The translations under genes and the position numbers were made by a program. 64,000 nt of DNA from Tetrahymena thermophila SB210 (taxonomy: Eukaryota > Ciliophora > Oligohymenophorea > Hymenostomatida > Tetrahymenidae). The notes below the pieces were generated by a model that worked only from the letters and a program-made list of their open reading frames with translations, did not search any database and was not told where the DNA came from. The stretch is from assembly GCF_000189635.1 (NCBI RefSeq), contig NW_002476336.1, forward strand, positions 62,001 through 126,000, in the 5' to 3' direction. Below, piece after piece: positions 11,652 to 23,708 of the stretch. Each line of letters opens with the position of its first letter. Position 1 is the stretch's first letter.

Positions 11652-14600
11652 ATGTCGTCTACCTCCAAGAAGAAAAATTCCAAGAGAGGAAAATCAAAAA
11701 GTAGCAAGTAGGATAGCAAGTAATCTTAACCAGAAAATTTTATAAATAGATTCTATAAAACTATTATTTAATAGATAAGATCAATAATAGTTAGTTGAAG
11801 AAAATACAAAGGGTAAACTTAAATCTCAAGATTCAAAAAGTAATTTCTTCACTAATTTTTATGAGTTAATTAAATAAAAGAAATGAGCTTTACTTGAAAA
11901 TAACATTCTATTATCATCTATTAACTATTATATTTGTTCGTTAATAAAAGGAGAAAAGTCCAGTACAAAAACAAAGAAGTAAAAAAATGAAAATAATTTT
12001 ATAGAATAAGAGATATCTTAAGAAGAAATTCAAAGAGAGTTAGAAAGACAAAGGAGAAAAGAACTTTTATAGTTGCAAGCTTAATAGTAGCTAAGAGAAG
12101 AGATGGAAAGGAGAAAAAGGGAGTAGGAAATTTTATCATAAAAATAGAAGGAGGAAGAATTATTAGCTTTGTAAAAGTAAAGGGAAAATGAAAAAATTAT
12201 GTAATAGATTAATTAAATTAAGTAGTAAATGAAAGACTCGCAATTCTATTTAATGAGTGAAAAATAAATAACGAATACATTAAATATGCTTAGCTCATTA
12301 TAAAAGCAGTTTTCAACTGGTAAATTTAAAGAATTGAAAATTGAAAAACTTGAAAAAGAAAAAGAAAAGTAAATAGGATTGCTAATTGCAATGCAAAAAT
12401 TAGCAGATTAATTTTTGCAGTAAGTGTATCAATCAAATAAAAAAGTAAATTTTAAAGAGTGTGCCATATCAGATTATGTAAAATGGCTTTAGCAGCCTGC
12501 AGAAAAAAAATCAAAAAAATTCTCTTCATCACCAATCTCAAGAGATTAAGAACATGAAGATAATATAGACTCAGAAAAGAGAGCTATTAAGTATATGCGC
12601 GAACAAGCTAGCAACAAAGATAAGTAGGGGCCTGGAGATTCGACTGCAAAATACAATTTTTAATATGTTGACAAGGGAATAATAGGATGACTTGAGGAAA
12701 TGTAGGATAAATTTGCCAAGTTAGACTAGGCCAAACACATCAACCACAAGAAATTAAAACACCTAAATTAAGAAATTTAAGCTACTTTCGCTAATATAAA
12801 ATAACTTAAATAAGAAAATTAAAGTCTTTTAGCTAGGAATAGTATCTCAAATGAAAAGAATATAGGCACGAGCAATGGGAATAACCTTTAGGCTTTGAAG
12901 GATTTTTATGAAAATGAAATAAAGCAAATAAAATCAAAAATAGTCTAAGAGTAGAATAAGAACAGGTTAAACATACAAAAGCAAGCTGAAGGTGATTCAA
13001 ATGAAGAAAAGCTTACCTTAAGAAATGAAAAACTCAATGAAATGATAGAAAATTTAGAATAAAATATGTAGAAATTTGGAGACAACTAAAAAATTTTCAA
13101 TAATTACTATAAAATAAAAGATTAGAGGGAGTAAATAAAGAAAATATAAATGGATATCAAAAACCAGTAAAAAAATTTTGAAAAATAGTATGAAAAAAAA
13201 TCAAAAACGCTAAGGTTTACTTAAAAAAATTTAGCTGATGTCTAAAAAAATATTGATGAAAAGCTGTATGAGATAAATTAACTTATAAGTTTTATGAAGG
13301 ATGTGTCTAATGATCCTTTTAACTGTCAAAATTAATTAAAAGAAAAGAATTTAAAATACTTTGTCGCTTAAAACCATGGTTTTGATTATCACTTGATTGC
13401 ACACCTACCTCCTGATATTTTTGAAACATAAAATTACATAGATGCTAATAATATGCTGAATGAAACATACTTTGTTCCTCAAGTTGGGGTAAAACCTAAA
13501 TATTTAAGCTTCTAATCTCCTTACAAAGAATATGAAGATTCTAAAAAAAAGAAAAAGAAACAAAATGGGTTCTCAACTAATAAATAAATTTAAAAAGATC
13601 CTATTAAACTCATAGATAATTTTGCCAGCTAAAACAGTAATAATGGTTAAAATTAAAATCTCAACAAAGAAAATCTAGGAAATATTATTTAAAATCCGAA
13701 CAAGGAAAATAACAATATAGATTCATCTCAAAATTCTCCTAGTAAAAACAATAATTAAGCTAATAACTTATAAAATTTAATATAAATAGTAAATACTAAT
13801 ACAACTATACATTCATAAAATAACTAATAAGAAATCTCTCCTCCTTAATCCATGTTGTCTTCTCAATAGCAGAAACAACATTAGCAAGATCAACCTAAAA
13901 TAAAAAGCTAAAAAAATTTTATTTAAAGAAATCTAACTAAAATAGCAGGTGCCCCAGGATACACAAAACTTCAATCAATAGATACATCAAGAACATAAAA
14001 AAGTTCTTATAATTCTTAAAATTAAAATAATTTAAATAATATAAATCTATAAAATTTACAGAACATAAACATTTAATTAAATACATAAAATAATTCAATT
14101 ATTAAAAATATAACTACAACTGCAGCAACTAATTCAAACATAACTACTAATAATTATAACAATAACAGCAACACTAACAACAACAATAATATCACATCTT
14201 CTTCAAATTCTTCTAATCAATAAAGCTAGCCTGCTGAAAGCCAACCACTTATTTTACCTTATATAACCTCTAGCAAAATTATTACAAATACTTCTGATAA
14301 CATTCATCTTTAGATAGACACAGAAGTAGATGGAATTTATGGAACGGAAGAAGCATAAAAGATCCTTCCTTCTATGAATAAAGACGATACTCTAAGGAGC
14401 AATATTATTAGCAAATACGAAGTAAAGCATTCGATTAGCAGACACCTAATGAAAAATATAAACTAAATTTCTCCTCTACCAACGAAAAGAAAATCTATGA
14501 TAGATATGCTAAGAAATAATTAATCTTTTGATGAAGAGACTTGCCTTGCTAATCGTTCATTAAATAATAATATTTATAGAATTCAGGAAAATAACTAAAA

Positions 14601-16049
14601 CATTTAAGATGAGAATTATTTAGATGTTATAAAATTAAATTGCAATAACAATATTAATATAAATTAATTCGATACAGAAAGAGAGAACCTTAATAGTAAT
14701 TAATAAAAAAAATAAAGATTAAATAGGTCACTGAATTTAGGAAAGACATAAAATAATTAAAGGTAAAACAGTTTAACATAGTAAAATTAAGAATAGCAAA
14801 CCCAAACTAATACTAATGAGGGTAGCGTACATTTTTCAAATAAGGTGAACGTTGAGTCTTTAGAATAACATGCTAGAGATATAAAATAGTTAAGCTATCT
14901 TTATGCAACAGAAAATATAAGGTAATTTAATGAGAATAAAAAAGGAAAGTAAATTTTAAATAAGCTGATGAATCCTATCGAAAATCAGCAATCATCTCTG
15001 CTCTCTTTAGCTCAAGGAAAAGATAAAAAGAATATTTAGATTAAAAAAAGAATAGAATAGTCAAGATATCAAATACTTAAAATGAACTAAAACGAGTAAA
15101 ATTTTTTAAATATATTCATTTTTAAAAAACTTTACTTGCCAAACAATTCCATCTTAATCTGTTTTATATCTAAAATTTTTTTATATAAATTTAAAGCTCT
15201 GTATTATCTAAACAATTTTAAGGCAATCAGCAAAAATATACACAAGTAATCCCTTAAATAAATTATAGCACATAACAATAGATAGAAAAAAAAGTAAGCT
15301 CTGAAGCACATGGAGCAAGTAAAGTATAGTAAACTAAAAAGTTTTCTTCACAAAACGGGACTCCTATGAGCACTATGACATAAATGACTAATACGAATTA
15401 GAATGAAGTAAGAAACGATATCTGCATTTAAAATATTAGTTTGAATCCATTAGTCAGTCCTAGCAAATAATAACAAAATAAAAAATAATTCTCATAAGAT
15501 TATGAGTTAGAATAATAATATTCGTATATTTCTAATTAGAACGGAAATATTTCTCCAAAGAAAGTAGGAATTCAAATAAACAAGTAAAACACTAATGAGT
15601 AAACAGATGAAAAACAACAATATTAATACTCGGGTTAAAAAGCAATAAATCCTAACTATATCAAATTAGTAAGCTATAATGGTCTACTTTCTAATAATGT
15701 CTCCATTTAAAATACATAAACATCACAGCCTAATTCAAGTAGCAATCCTCCACCCTCAACAAAAAAATAAAATTTGTCTAAAATTAATAACAAAAGTTAA
15801 ATTTAAGGTTAAGAGTGTGTTATTTTTCCTCCGGCAGCAGCTGATTATACTAACAAACTAATCACTCAAAGAAGGAGTAAAAGTGTATTTAACAAAGAAG
15901 AAGAAATAGAATAAAACAAAAGATTTTTATCAAATTAAAAATAAATTTATATTAACAGCTCTGAATAAAAAAATTATTATCACCAACAGACAGCAAGTGA
16001 ATCAGAAAATAAAAGCAACTATTAATCAAATAACTTGAGGAAGAATTGA
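11652..16049 (+). CDS. Long coiled-coil protein with an in-frame TGA
   Basis: Exons 11652-11719, 11775-11839, 11951-15095 and 15197-16049 join in phase to 1377 codons including the stop at 16047-16049. The N-terminus is Ser/Lys-rich. Residues about 60-250 form a charged helix (EEIQRELERQRRKELLQLQ), and residues about 292-470 are a second long coiled coil. Around 480-560 there is a non-repetitive segment (NHGFDYHLIAHLPPDIFET) that may be a folded unit; the rest is Asn/Gln-rich. Codon 291 is TGA (12688-12690), flanked on both sides by the same open frame with unchanged composition. It may be removed by a cryptic 39-nt GT-AG segment (12667-12705), read through, recoded, or be a sequence error. 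A split into two genes would leave no intergenic DNA. Function unknown; a structural or cytoskeletal role is only a guess. Confidence 0.65.
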
Positions 16050-16781
16050 AAAAAAAAATATCTGTAAAAATAAACATTTTAAAGTATTTCTTACTAACTT
16101 TAACATTAAAAAAGATAAATATAAAATATTTAATTTTATTTGTTTTCATTTGAAATTAAAATAAATAATTCTCATTTTCATTACTTTTAATTTTTAAATC
16201 ATTGAAATCTTATAATAATTTTTTTATTTATGACTAAATAATTCTAAAAATAAATGAAAATAATTATTTTTCTAGAAAACAAATTTTCTTTTTAGAATAA
16301 TAGCATTTATCTTACAAGTATTAAAAGTTAAGCATTTTAAATCGTTTAACTTATTTCAAATCTTATAATTTAGTTACATAATTGATGATTTCATAATTGT
16401 AATAATTATATATTTTATGACGTCTGACTTTATTTATGTTGATAAAAGATTCTCTTAAAATTCTTTTGAATTATTAAAAAAAACAAATCTGCAAAAAATA
16501 ATTAAATTTTTGATGTATTCTTTATTAAACCAAATATTCGTGTTAGTTTACATAAAAATACATTTAAAAGGGTATCTTCTTGTTTTTGCTTATTTTTTTT
16601 TTGTTATTTCAAAAATTAATTTAAGAGAATAAAGATTATTTATTTGTTGTTTGGATACATTAATTCTTAATTTTGCATACAAATATAATAAAAATATTTT
16701 AAAAATTCAATTCTGAATGTATAAAATGCAAACAAAATATATTTATTTAACAAAAATAATTTATGACAATTAAATATAATT
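16050..16781. other. AT-rich spacer between convergent genes
   Basis: Downstream of the coiled-coil gene and of the nicotinamidase gene, which converge here. Only A/T-rich sequence is seen. Confidence 0.5.
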
Positions 16782-17405
16782 TCAAATTTAATCACTATTT
16801 ATTTTAACTATTTTATCTCCGAATTCTTCAAATCTTTTGTTCATATTTTTAACAGTTTCTTCACTTATAGAACCAGTTCCGTCTTCTACTATGTAGGTTT
16901 TAAAACCATTCTTAGCACTATCAATTGCAGTAGAACCAACACAAAAATCATAAGCAAGCCCAGCGCAGTAAACAGTAGAAACTTACTATTCTTTTAAATA
17001 TTACAATAACCCAGTGTTTTCTCCTTCTGAACCAAAGCCACTATAAGAATCAATATTAGCATCTTAGCCTTTTAAAATTATTTTATCACTAGGTAAAGTT
17101 ACTAAATCTTTATGTAAATCGGCTCCGGTTGTTCCTTAAACGCAGTGATGAGGCCATAATTCCTATACTTTACCATTTGGCAAAATTAAATTAGTGAATG
17201 GTTTTTCACCAGGATGATTAGCTGCGAAACTAATATGGTTAGCAGGGTGATAATCTTTAGTTACAACAACTATGTCAAAATGGTTATTTTATCTAATTTA
17301 GTTGACCTAATGAATAGCTTTTAAAGAATCAGGAACAGCAAGAGATCCACCTTCACAAAAATCATTTTGAATATCAACAATAATAAGAGCAGTTTTTTCG
17401 ACCAT
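16782..17405 (-). CDS. PNC1: Nicotinamidase (isochorismatase-fold amidohydrolase)
   Basis: A single exon of 207 codons, the usual length for the family, from ATG 17405 to TGA 16782-16784. It should hydrolyse nicotinamide to nicotinic acid for NAD salvage through the Preiss-Handler route. Residues 9-20 read IVDIQNDFCEGG, with catalytic Asp11. TKDYHPANH (49-57) carries metal ligands Asp51 and His53, and WPHHCVQGT (84-92) supplies the third His. Lys112 in ILKGQDANIDSYSGF and Cys155 in LAYDFCVGSTAIDSA complete the Asp-Lys-Cys triad. All key residues are present, so activity is expected. There is no signal peptide; yeast Pnc1 is peroxisomal and nuclear, but no PTS1-like tail is visible here. The frame contains many in-frame TAA/TAG codons at Gln positions, which supports the ciliate code. 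Confidence 0.95.
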
Positions 17406-19085
17406 TTTTGTAAATTTATTACTTTTTTTAATTTAGATAAATATGTTTTTGATTATTAATAATTTTAATATAACAACACCTATCAAAATTATTGCATATA
17501 TATAATATAGAAACTTCAACTAGAAGTATGTTGCGCCAAATATCACATATTCTTTATAAATAAATTAATAGAATTAAAAAGAATTTCATTTTTTTTCTTC
17601 TATTTTCAAAATTAAGAAATATAATTTTAGAATTGAAAAGCAGTTCTATTCTAAGTAAGCAAATTAAGAGTTATTGATTTTAATAACTTTAAAATATTAA
17701 TTAGTAAATAAATTCTAAATTAAATAAAATATTTGAATTAATAATAATTGTTGATTTTACAATCAATATTATTATTAAAAATGAAAATTTTATTTTATTA
17801 AATCAAAAATTTATTTTATTGATCTAAAATAAAAAATAGTAAACAAAAATATCTATTTAGAATATTATTGATAATTAACTCAAAAATTAAGCTTATGAAG
17901 ATTGGAAATCAAAATAGAATTAGAATTTATATTACTTAAATTTGTCAAATTCAAAGGTAAATAAAATTCTATTTATAGGTTATTACAGTTTTCATAAATT
18001 ATTTTATAAGAGTTTAAAAAAAATAAATTATTGTGATATCTTAATTTATGGACACAATCTAAACTAGACCTTAAGTAAAAATTATGAAAATAATTCAAAC
18101 AGAATAATTTAAATTATCTTAAAAATTCAGCTATTTATAGATAATATTTTGATTAACCATAATTTTAGTATAATTTTTAAAATAATATTTATTAAATTAT
18201 TTTTATATTTTGTATTTATAAGGTATTTTAAATGAAAAATTTTGTTAATTGTAAACACAAATAAAACTAAATATTTCATTTTATTTTCATTTCAACTTTA
18301 AAAATAATAAAAAAATTGAAAAATTAAAAAAAGTAAAGCATTATTAAATAATGAAAAACAAAAATATCATTAAAGCATAATACTTATCAATTTTAATTTT
18401 AAAATGATTTTTGAAAAACGTAGTATAATGGTTCGATTAAAAAGTTGATGCAAAGTTATTAAGATTAAAGAAAAAATTCGATTTAAATTTTCCTTAAAAT
18501 TTAATAAAATTATATAAGAGATCAAAATTCAATTCGTTTATCTAAATCTTTGTATATGTAATATATGTAAAATTGTAATTAAGTTATTAGATATTGATTG
18601 AATAAGTATCTGATCTATCTTTTTTATTTTTTATGGCTAATATTTTGAAATGAGTTTTCTACATTTTAATGGTTGAAATATTAAATTTTATAAATTCCAT
18701 CCAATTGTGTATGTTATTTTTAATAATAATCCTATAAATTAAAATACTTTGAGACAGAATTTATCTAACTAACTTTTTCAAAAATTTTTGAATTGTTTGT
18801 ATTTTTTTATTTCTGTAAGTTAATTTTTAAATATGATGGTAATATATCATTTTTATAAAATTAACTTCAACCATTTACATTCATGAATAGATTTTGGTAT
18901 GCTAAATGCTTAAGAGTGTTTTATTTGCATAAATTACTGATACTGACTTTAAGTAAAAAAAATTTGATTCATAAAAAAATCTTTCTAAATTGAAAAAATA
19001 AATTAAACTAAACAAAAATTAGATCTTAGCAAAAAGAAAGAGAGGAGTTTCTAAAAAAAATCTTCATATTTTAAATACTTCCATC
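17406..19085. other. 1.7-kb AT-rich gene-free region
   Basis: This lies between the divergent nicotinamidase and TPR-like genes and should include both promoters. I find no convincing ORF. A GTAGTATAATGGTTCGATT stretch near 18420 looks faintly like a tRNA A-box but cannot fold into a tRNA. Confidence 0.5.
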
Positions 19086-20591
19086 ATGAATAAAAGGTTG
19101 GTGAGTCAGAAAAATACTGGTAGTATTTTGCGTCAAGAGTTGAATGAGAATAAAAATGTATTAGGAGACATGCATCCTGAAACTGTAAAGAGCTACCAAA
19201 AATTAATCTAATATCTTTTTGTTGAATAATAAAATGAAGAGTGCTTAAAAGTTATAGAAGCTGTAGTCAGAATTTACGAAAATGAATTAGATAAAGCAAT
19301 TTTAGATAGTTAATAATTTAGAAACAAACAAGCTTGCTTGATGAAAGATTACTAAGTATTTATAGATATACTACTGAAAGTGCATGATATACTTTAAAGT
19401 AGCAACTAGACTAAGTTAGAAATAATAAATAAACTGCTAATTTATCTACTTAATATGTATACAGAAAATTCAAAATAATACACATCTAATTTGTTAAGAA
19501 AAGCAAGAGTTCTTCTCAACAAAAATGAGAAGCTACAGTCTATGTCATGCTTGGAGCACTGCTTAAGCATATAAAATAGGATACTAAAGAAATAAGATGT
19601 TGAATTTGGTAGCACATACATGATGATTGGTGAGATATTACAGTAATATGGATTATTTGATGAAGCTTTAACTCATTACTACATGGCTTTAAACATATAT
19701 GATGGACAAAACTGTGATGAAAATATTTAGTCTGCCCATATAAGAGTTCAAATATCTACGATTTTATATTTTTAAAATAAAGTAGATGAATCAAATGAAA
19801 TGCTTACTTAAGCTTTTAAGATTTACAATGAATAAAATTTGCTAAAGTTTTTGCCTTAAGATTTACAAATTTATTCTGCCGGCCTTTTTTAATATTCCAT
19901 AAATTTGAGAGATTAAGGGCACTTCGAAAAAGCTTTATAATATGCTACTTTAGATCAAAATATAAAATAGTAGAATAGTTTTGACGTTCTTGAATCATGC
20001 GAAAATTTAGGTTAGATTTATTACTTAAAAGGGGAAATGAAAAAATCTAAAGAATATTATGAAATAGTGTTGAAATAACTCAAGATAATGCATGAAAAAG
20101 AGCCTGAAAATTAAAAAGTTATAAAATAGTATGTGAATATGCTAAATTAATTATTGCTGATTTCATAAATTCTAGACTAAAATACAGATGCATTGAGATA
20201 TTAAAAAGAAAAACAACAAATCATGATGAAACTAAATTTTAAGAGAGCAAAATAAAAAATATAGAGTAGAAACTTAAAGACTCCATTTAAATAAAATGTG
20301 AAGCAACTTGATTCTTTTCCATCTTTCAGCTCTCTGTAAACAACAAAATTACCAAGTATTACAAATTTGTAAGAAGACACTTAGTAGACTAGTAGATCAT
20401 TAAAGTATCTTCAAGAAAGTCCCACTTAAATTTTCTTTAGACATAGTATTTCGAATTTCAATTTTAATGAGCATCCAACTTCAACAACATTATTTAACAG
20501 AAGCATGAGTTTGTTAGTTTAACCAAAGCAAAATAACTTGATAAGGAAGCAATAGACATTGCAAAGCATAAGTTTTTAATTTTAAAAGTGA
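19086..20591 (+). CDS. TPR-like helical repeat protein
   Basis: A single exon of 501 codons from ATG 19086 to TGA 20589-20591. Residues about 35-400 are alpha-helical with tetratricopeptide character: YGLFDEALTHYYMALNIY, HFEKALQYATLDQ and LGQIYYLKGEMKKSKEYYE follow the TPR pattern of a small residue, Tyr and Ala at fixed positions in 34-residue helix pairs. The last 120 residues are Ser/Thr/Gln-rich and disordered. No catalytic domain, membrane segment or signal peptide is seen. TPR proteins are scaffolds for protein complexes; in ciliates many serve ciliary or chaperone roles, but nothing here decides which. The TPR assignment rests on pattern reading, not a profile search. Confidence 0.75.
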
Positions 20592-22064
20592 TTAAATATA
20601 ATTTAGTTTCAAATTAAATTTAATATTGCTATAAATAATTAAATTATCTTCTTTGAAAGTTCAGTACAAACTAATTTTAGTTACAAAAAGCGAATACCAT
20701 TAATATATTACAAATATTTAAATTAAAAGAAAAACAAAATCTTAATAATAGCCTTTAGAAAGATACTTCTAAAATTTACTTATATTAAAATGTTATTAAA
20801 TTAATTATATTATTTTTATTAGTATTTTCATAAAATTTACATTTTATATTTAAATTGTATTATAAAATGCAACTTTTTAATTATTTCATCATTACACGCT
20901 TTATGTTACTTTATTTCCCATTTAATTAGTAAACTAGTCTATCTCTCTTTAATAAATGCATGCTATGCTAAATTCTTAAGGGAAAATTAATATTAACATT
21001 TTCATAGAAATTAGCTTATTACATATTAATTAAGAAATTTACAAATTTATATCAAAGGATAGATAAAAAGCAGCTTTTTTAATTATTTCATTTTATCATA
21101 AATATGCCTTACATTACTTTCTATCACATTCAATTCTTAAAGCTGCCCATATTTTTTTATTTAATTTATTTATACTAAATTAAATTCTCAAATAAATGTT
21201 GTTATAAGTATTTTCACAACAGTTAGCTTATATTTTCTAACAAAAAGATTTATATAAGTGATTTATCAAAAGTAATCTTTTTAATTATTTTCTTGTAACA
21301 CAAATATGCATTGTATTATTGATTACTTTCTATCCCATTCATTTTGTAAAGCAGTCAATCTTTTTTAATTAATTTATACTCGACTAAATTTTCAAATGAA
21401 AGCTTGTAAAGTTCTCATTGAAATTTTTATTACTTTAAACACTTCTGTAAATTATAAAATCAATTTAATTGAATAAATTTTTTATATTTAGTAAATTTTT
21501 TTTTCAAATCTAGTCTTTCATAATATATTTCATTTGATAAATTTGTTAACAATAGTTTAAATATAGTTTTTTAAATCTTTTATTAGTTTTACTCATATAA
21601 ACTTGATTTAGAATTTGATAAAATTGATATAATCTAGAAAATTTATTTACATATTAATATCAACAAATAGATAATCAAATTTTTTTCTAATTTAAAATAG
21701 ATAAACTCCCTAATGTTTTGGTAAATTGAATTGTTTTAAAAAAATTAGAAATACTTAGATGCCAATTATAAACAGTTAAATGTCACAGAGTTACAAGTAA
21801 GTTGCTGAGTTAGATGATGAGATATACGTCATTTAATAAAAATAGTGTAAAATTGTCAAATAATAATATTTTTATTATTTTAACTAACAAATATAAAATT
21901 TAAATCAATATTAATTATGGGTTAATTTTTATGATAACCAGCATTTAAATTAAATAAGAATTTTATGTCAAGCTAATAAATAAATCATTTAGATATTTAA
22001 ATATTTAAGGATATTAAAAAGATAAAAAGGGGGAAAAAGATTTAAATCTATTTAAAGGACAATC
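20592..22064. other. Intergenic region holding a long-period tandem repeat
   Basis: About half of this region is the roughly 200-bp degenerate tandem repeat listed separately. The remaining bases (21471-22064) are AT-rich and lie upstream of the TMEM164-like gene. Confidence 0.55.
20770..21470. repeat. Degenerate tandem repeat with a period of about 201 bp
   Basis: Three units begin near 20870, 21071 and 21273, spaced 201 and 202 bp. Each opens with a TTTTTAATTATTTC-like block. Units 2 and 3 share AAATATGC, then TTACTTTCTATC followed by CATTCA, then a TATAC..CTAAATT..TCAAAT block. Units 1 and 2 share TTAGCTTAT preceded by TATTTTCA or CATTTTCA. A partial leading unit (AGTATTTTCATAAAATTTAC, from 20821) precedes unit 1. 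Copies are well diverged but the spacing is regular. Confidence 0.6.
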
Positions 22065-22934
22065 ATGTAGGTTATAGAAACTTTCTAAACTTATTACTAC
22101 GGAGGTATTTATTCCGATACATACGAAGAATTTAGTGATGGTGGTCCCAAGTGTGCAGCTGCTCTCTCTAATTAATTTAGAATTACTGTTTCAGCTATTA
22201 GCGCAACCATAAATATTTTAATAATATATTTAGCATGGAACAAGATAAAAAACTCTAGAGAATTAGATCTTAAGCTTGTTAAAAATGTAAAACCTTCACT
22301 ATTTGAAAAGTTAATTGGCTACCTCTGCTTTGCAACATATATTGTAATGGCAAGCTATAAATATTATACTCGTAGAGGAATTTTTATGCATAACCCATGC
22401 CATTATGTTCTACTATTTTCTGGAATTCTTTTGACCACCGAAAAAACTAAAGTCAAAGCGGTTATTTTTATTTCTTACATGCGCTGGCTTTTTGGCCCCA
22501 TTACAGCTATTATATTCCCTGTCACAAATGGAATGGTTTTAGCTTGGGAAGAAGAATTTTTCTGGATCGAGCACTATTTAGCTGCTTTTGTAGGACCTTT
22601 GTGTTTAATAGTTTGTGGTAGATATGGCTTTTTTAAAATGTCATTTTGGGAGTTACTAGTTCACTAATATTTTGGATTCGCTATCCACATTTTATATATG
22701 AGGTTTATAATGGTCCCTCAAAGTATGCTTACTTGGGCAAATTTGAACTTTACTCTTTGTCATCCAGAATCTGATCCTTTGATACCTTTAATAGGAGATT
22801 ATTACTTTTACTTAGCAGACCATTATCTTAACATGGCATCCTTTTTAACAGTGCTATTTTAAATTACAGCATCTGGAATAATTATGGCACCAGTTTATTT
22901 ATTTAAATCAGTTTTTAAGAAAAAACAAGACTGA
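22065..22934 (+). CDS. TMEM164: TMEM164-family membrane acyltransferase
   Basis: A single exon of 289 codons with about six hydrophobic segments, close to the length of animal TMEM164 (about 297). Animal TMEM164 is a cysteine acyltransferase that places C20:4 chains into ether phospholipids and has been linked to ferroptosis and autophagy. The signature NPCHYV puts Cys at residue 112, and WIEHYL puts His at residue 170. The 58-residue spacing equals that of the human pair C123 and H181 as I recall it, so catalysis is likely retained. SYMRWLFGPITAIIFPVT and TLCHPESDPLI are further conserved-looking stretches. The product is expected in the endoplasmic reticulum or another endomembrane. The ciliate substrate is unknown. 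Confidence 0.88.
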
Positions 22935-23708
22935 TTTAACTTAACAAAGTAGTTAAAATTGTATTTATTCTTCCATATAGATATGAGATTGATTAAATTA
23001 ATTTAAAAAATAAAAACAATTACAACGGCTACTTAAAAGAATTGATAAAGTTTAAAAATATTTTTTAATTTTCTTTATAAAATTATTATTTTTATTGCTT
23101 TTAAAACTTTAAAATGTTTATTTTTAAATAATTGCACTTATTTCAAATATTTTCATTTATTTGCAAGTATTTATTTATTTAGTTAATAATTAATTATTTA
23201 TCATAAAAAATCATTAAAACAAATTAAAATTTTATAATTATTATTATGGCTGGCTATTTAATATGATCCAATAATAAAAAATTAATTTAAAATTTTTAAT
23301 ACTTTGTATTTAATTATTTATAGAATAAAAACAAAATTATTTTAATATTTATTTTTGAGAAGTAGAATTTATAATTAATTTTATGAATTGAATATTTTTA
23401 ATTCTTGTTTTTGTAAAAAAAGTAAATTCAATTTTTAAAATTATTAAAAATAATTTTGTTTCACTCTTGATTTTTAAAGATTTTATTGTTTAAAAGCTTT
23501 ACATGTAAGTGTATTTTTTTGAAATGTTAAAAAATAATTAATTCATTTGAAGATAAAAATGATGTAAATATTCTTCTTCTTATTCTAAAACAGATGGTAA
23601 AAATACATATAAAAAAATTTATACTATACAGTTTAATTATTACATTATATTCTTAAAAAACAATTACTATTTATTATATTATATTTTATTATCTATCTAT
23701 CTATCTGT
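22935..23708. other. AT-rich spacer between convergent genes
   Basis: 3' flanks of the TMEM164-like and proteasome genes. It contains a short TATC microsatellite near 23690-23705. No gene was seen. Confidence 0.5.

Noticed and set aside
11652-12690. Splitting the coiled-coil gene into two genes at the TGA
   Set aside because: The next ATG is nine bases after the TGA in the same frame, leaving no room for a terminator and promoter.
18415-18500. tRNA-like segment with GTAGTATAATGGTTCGATT
   Set aside because: It resembles an A-box, but no acceptor stem, anticodon arm or B-box (GGTTCNANNCC) follows at the right spacing.
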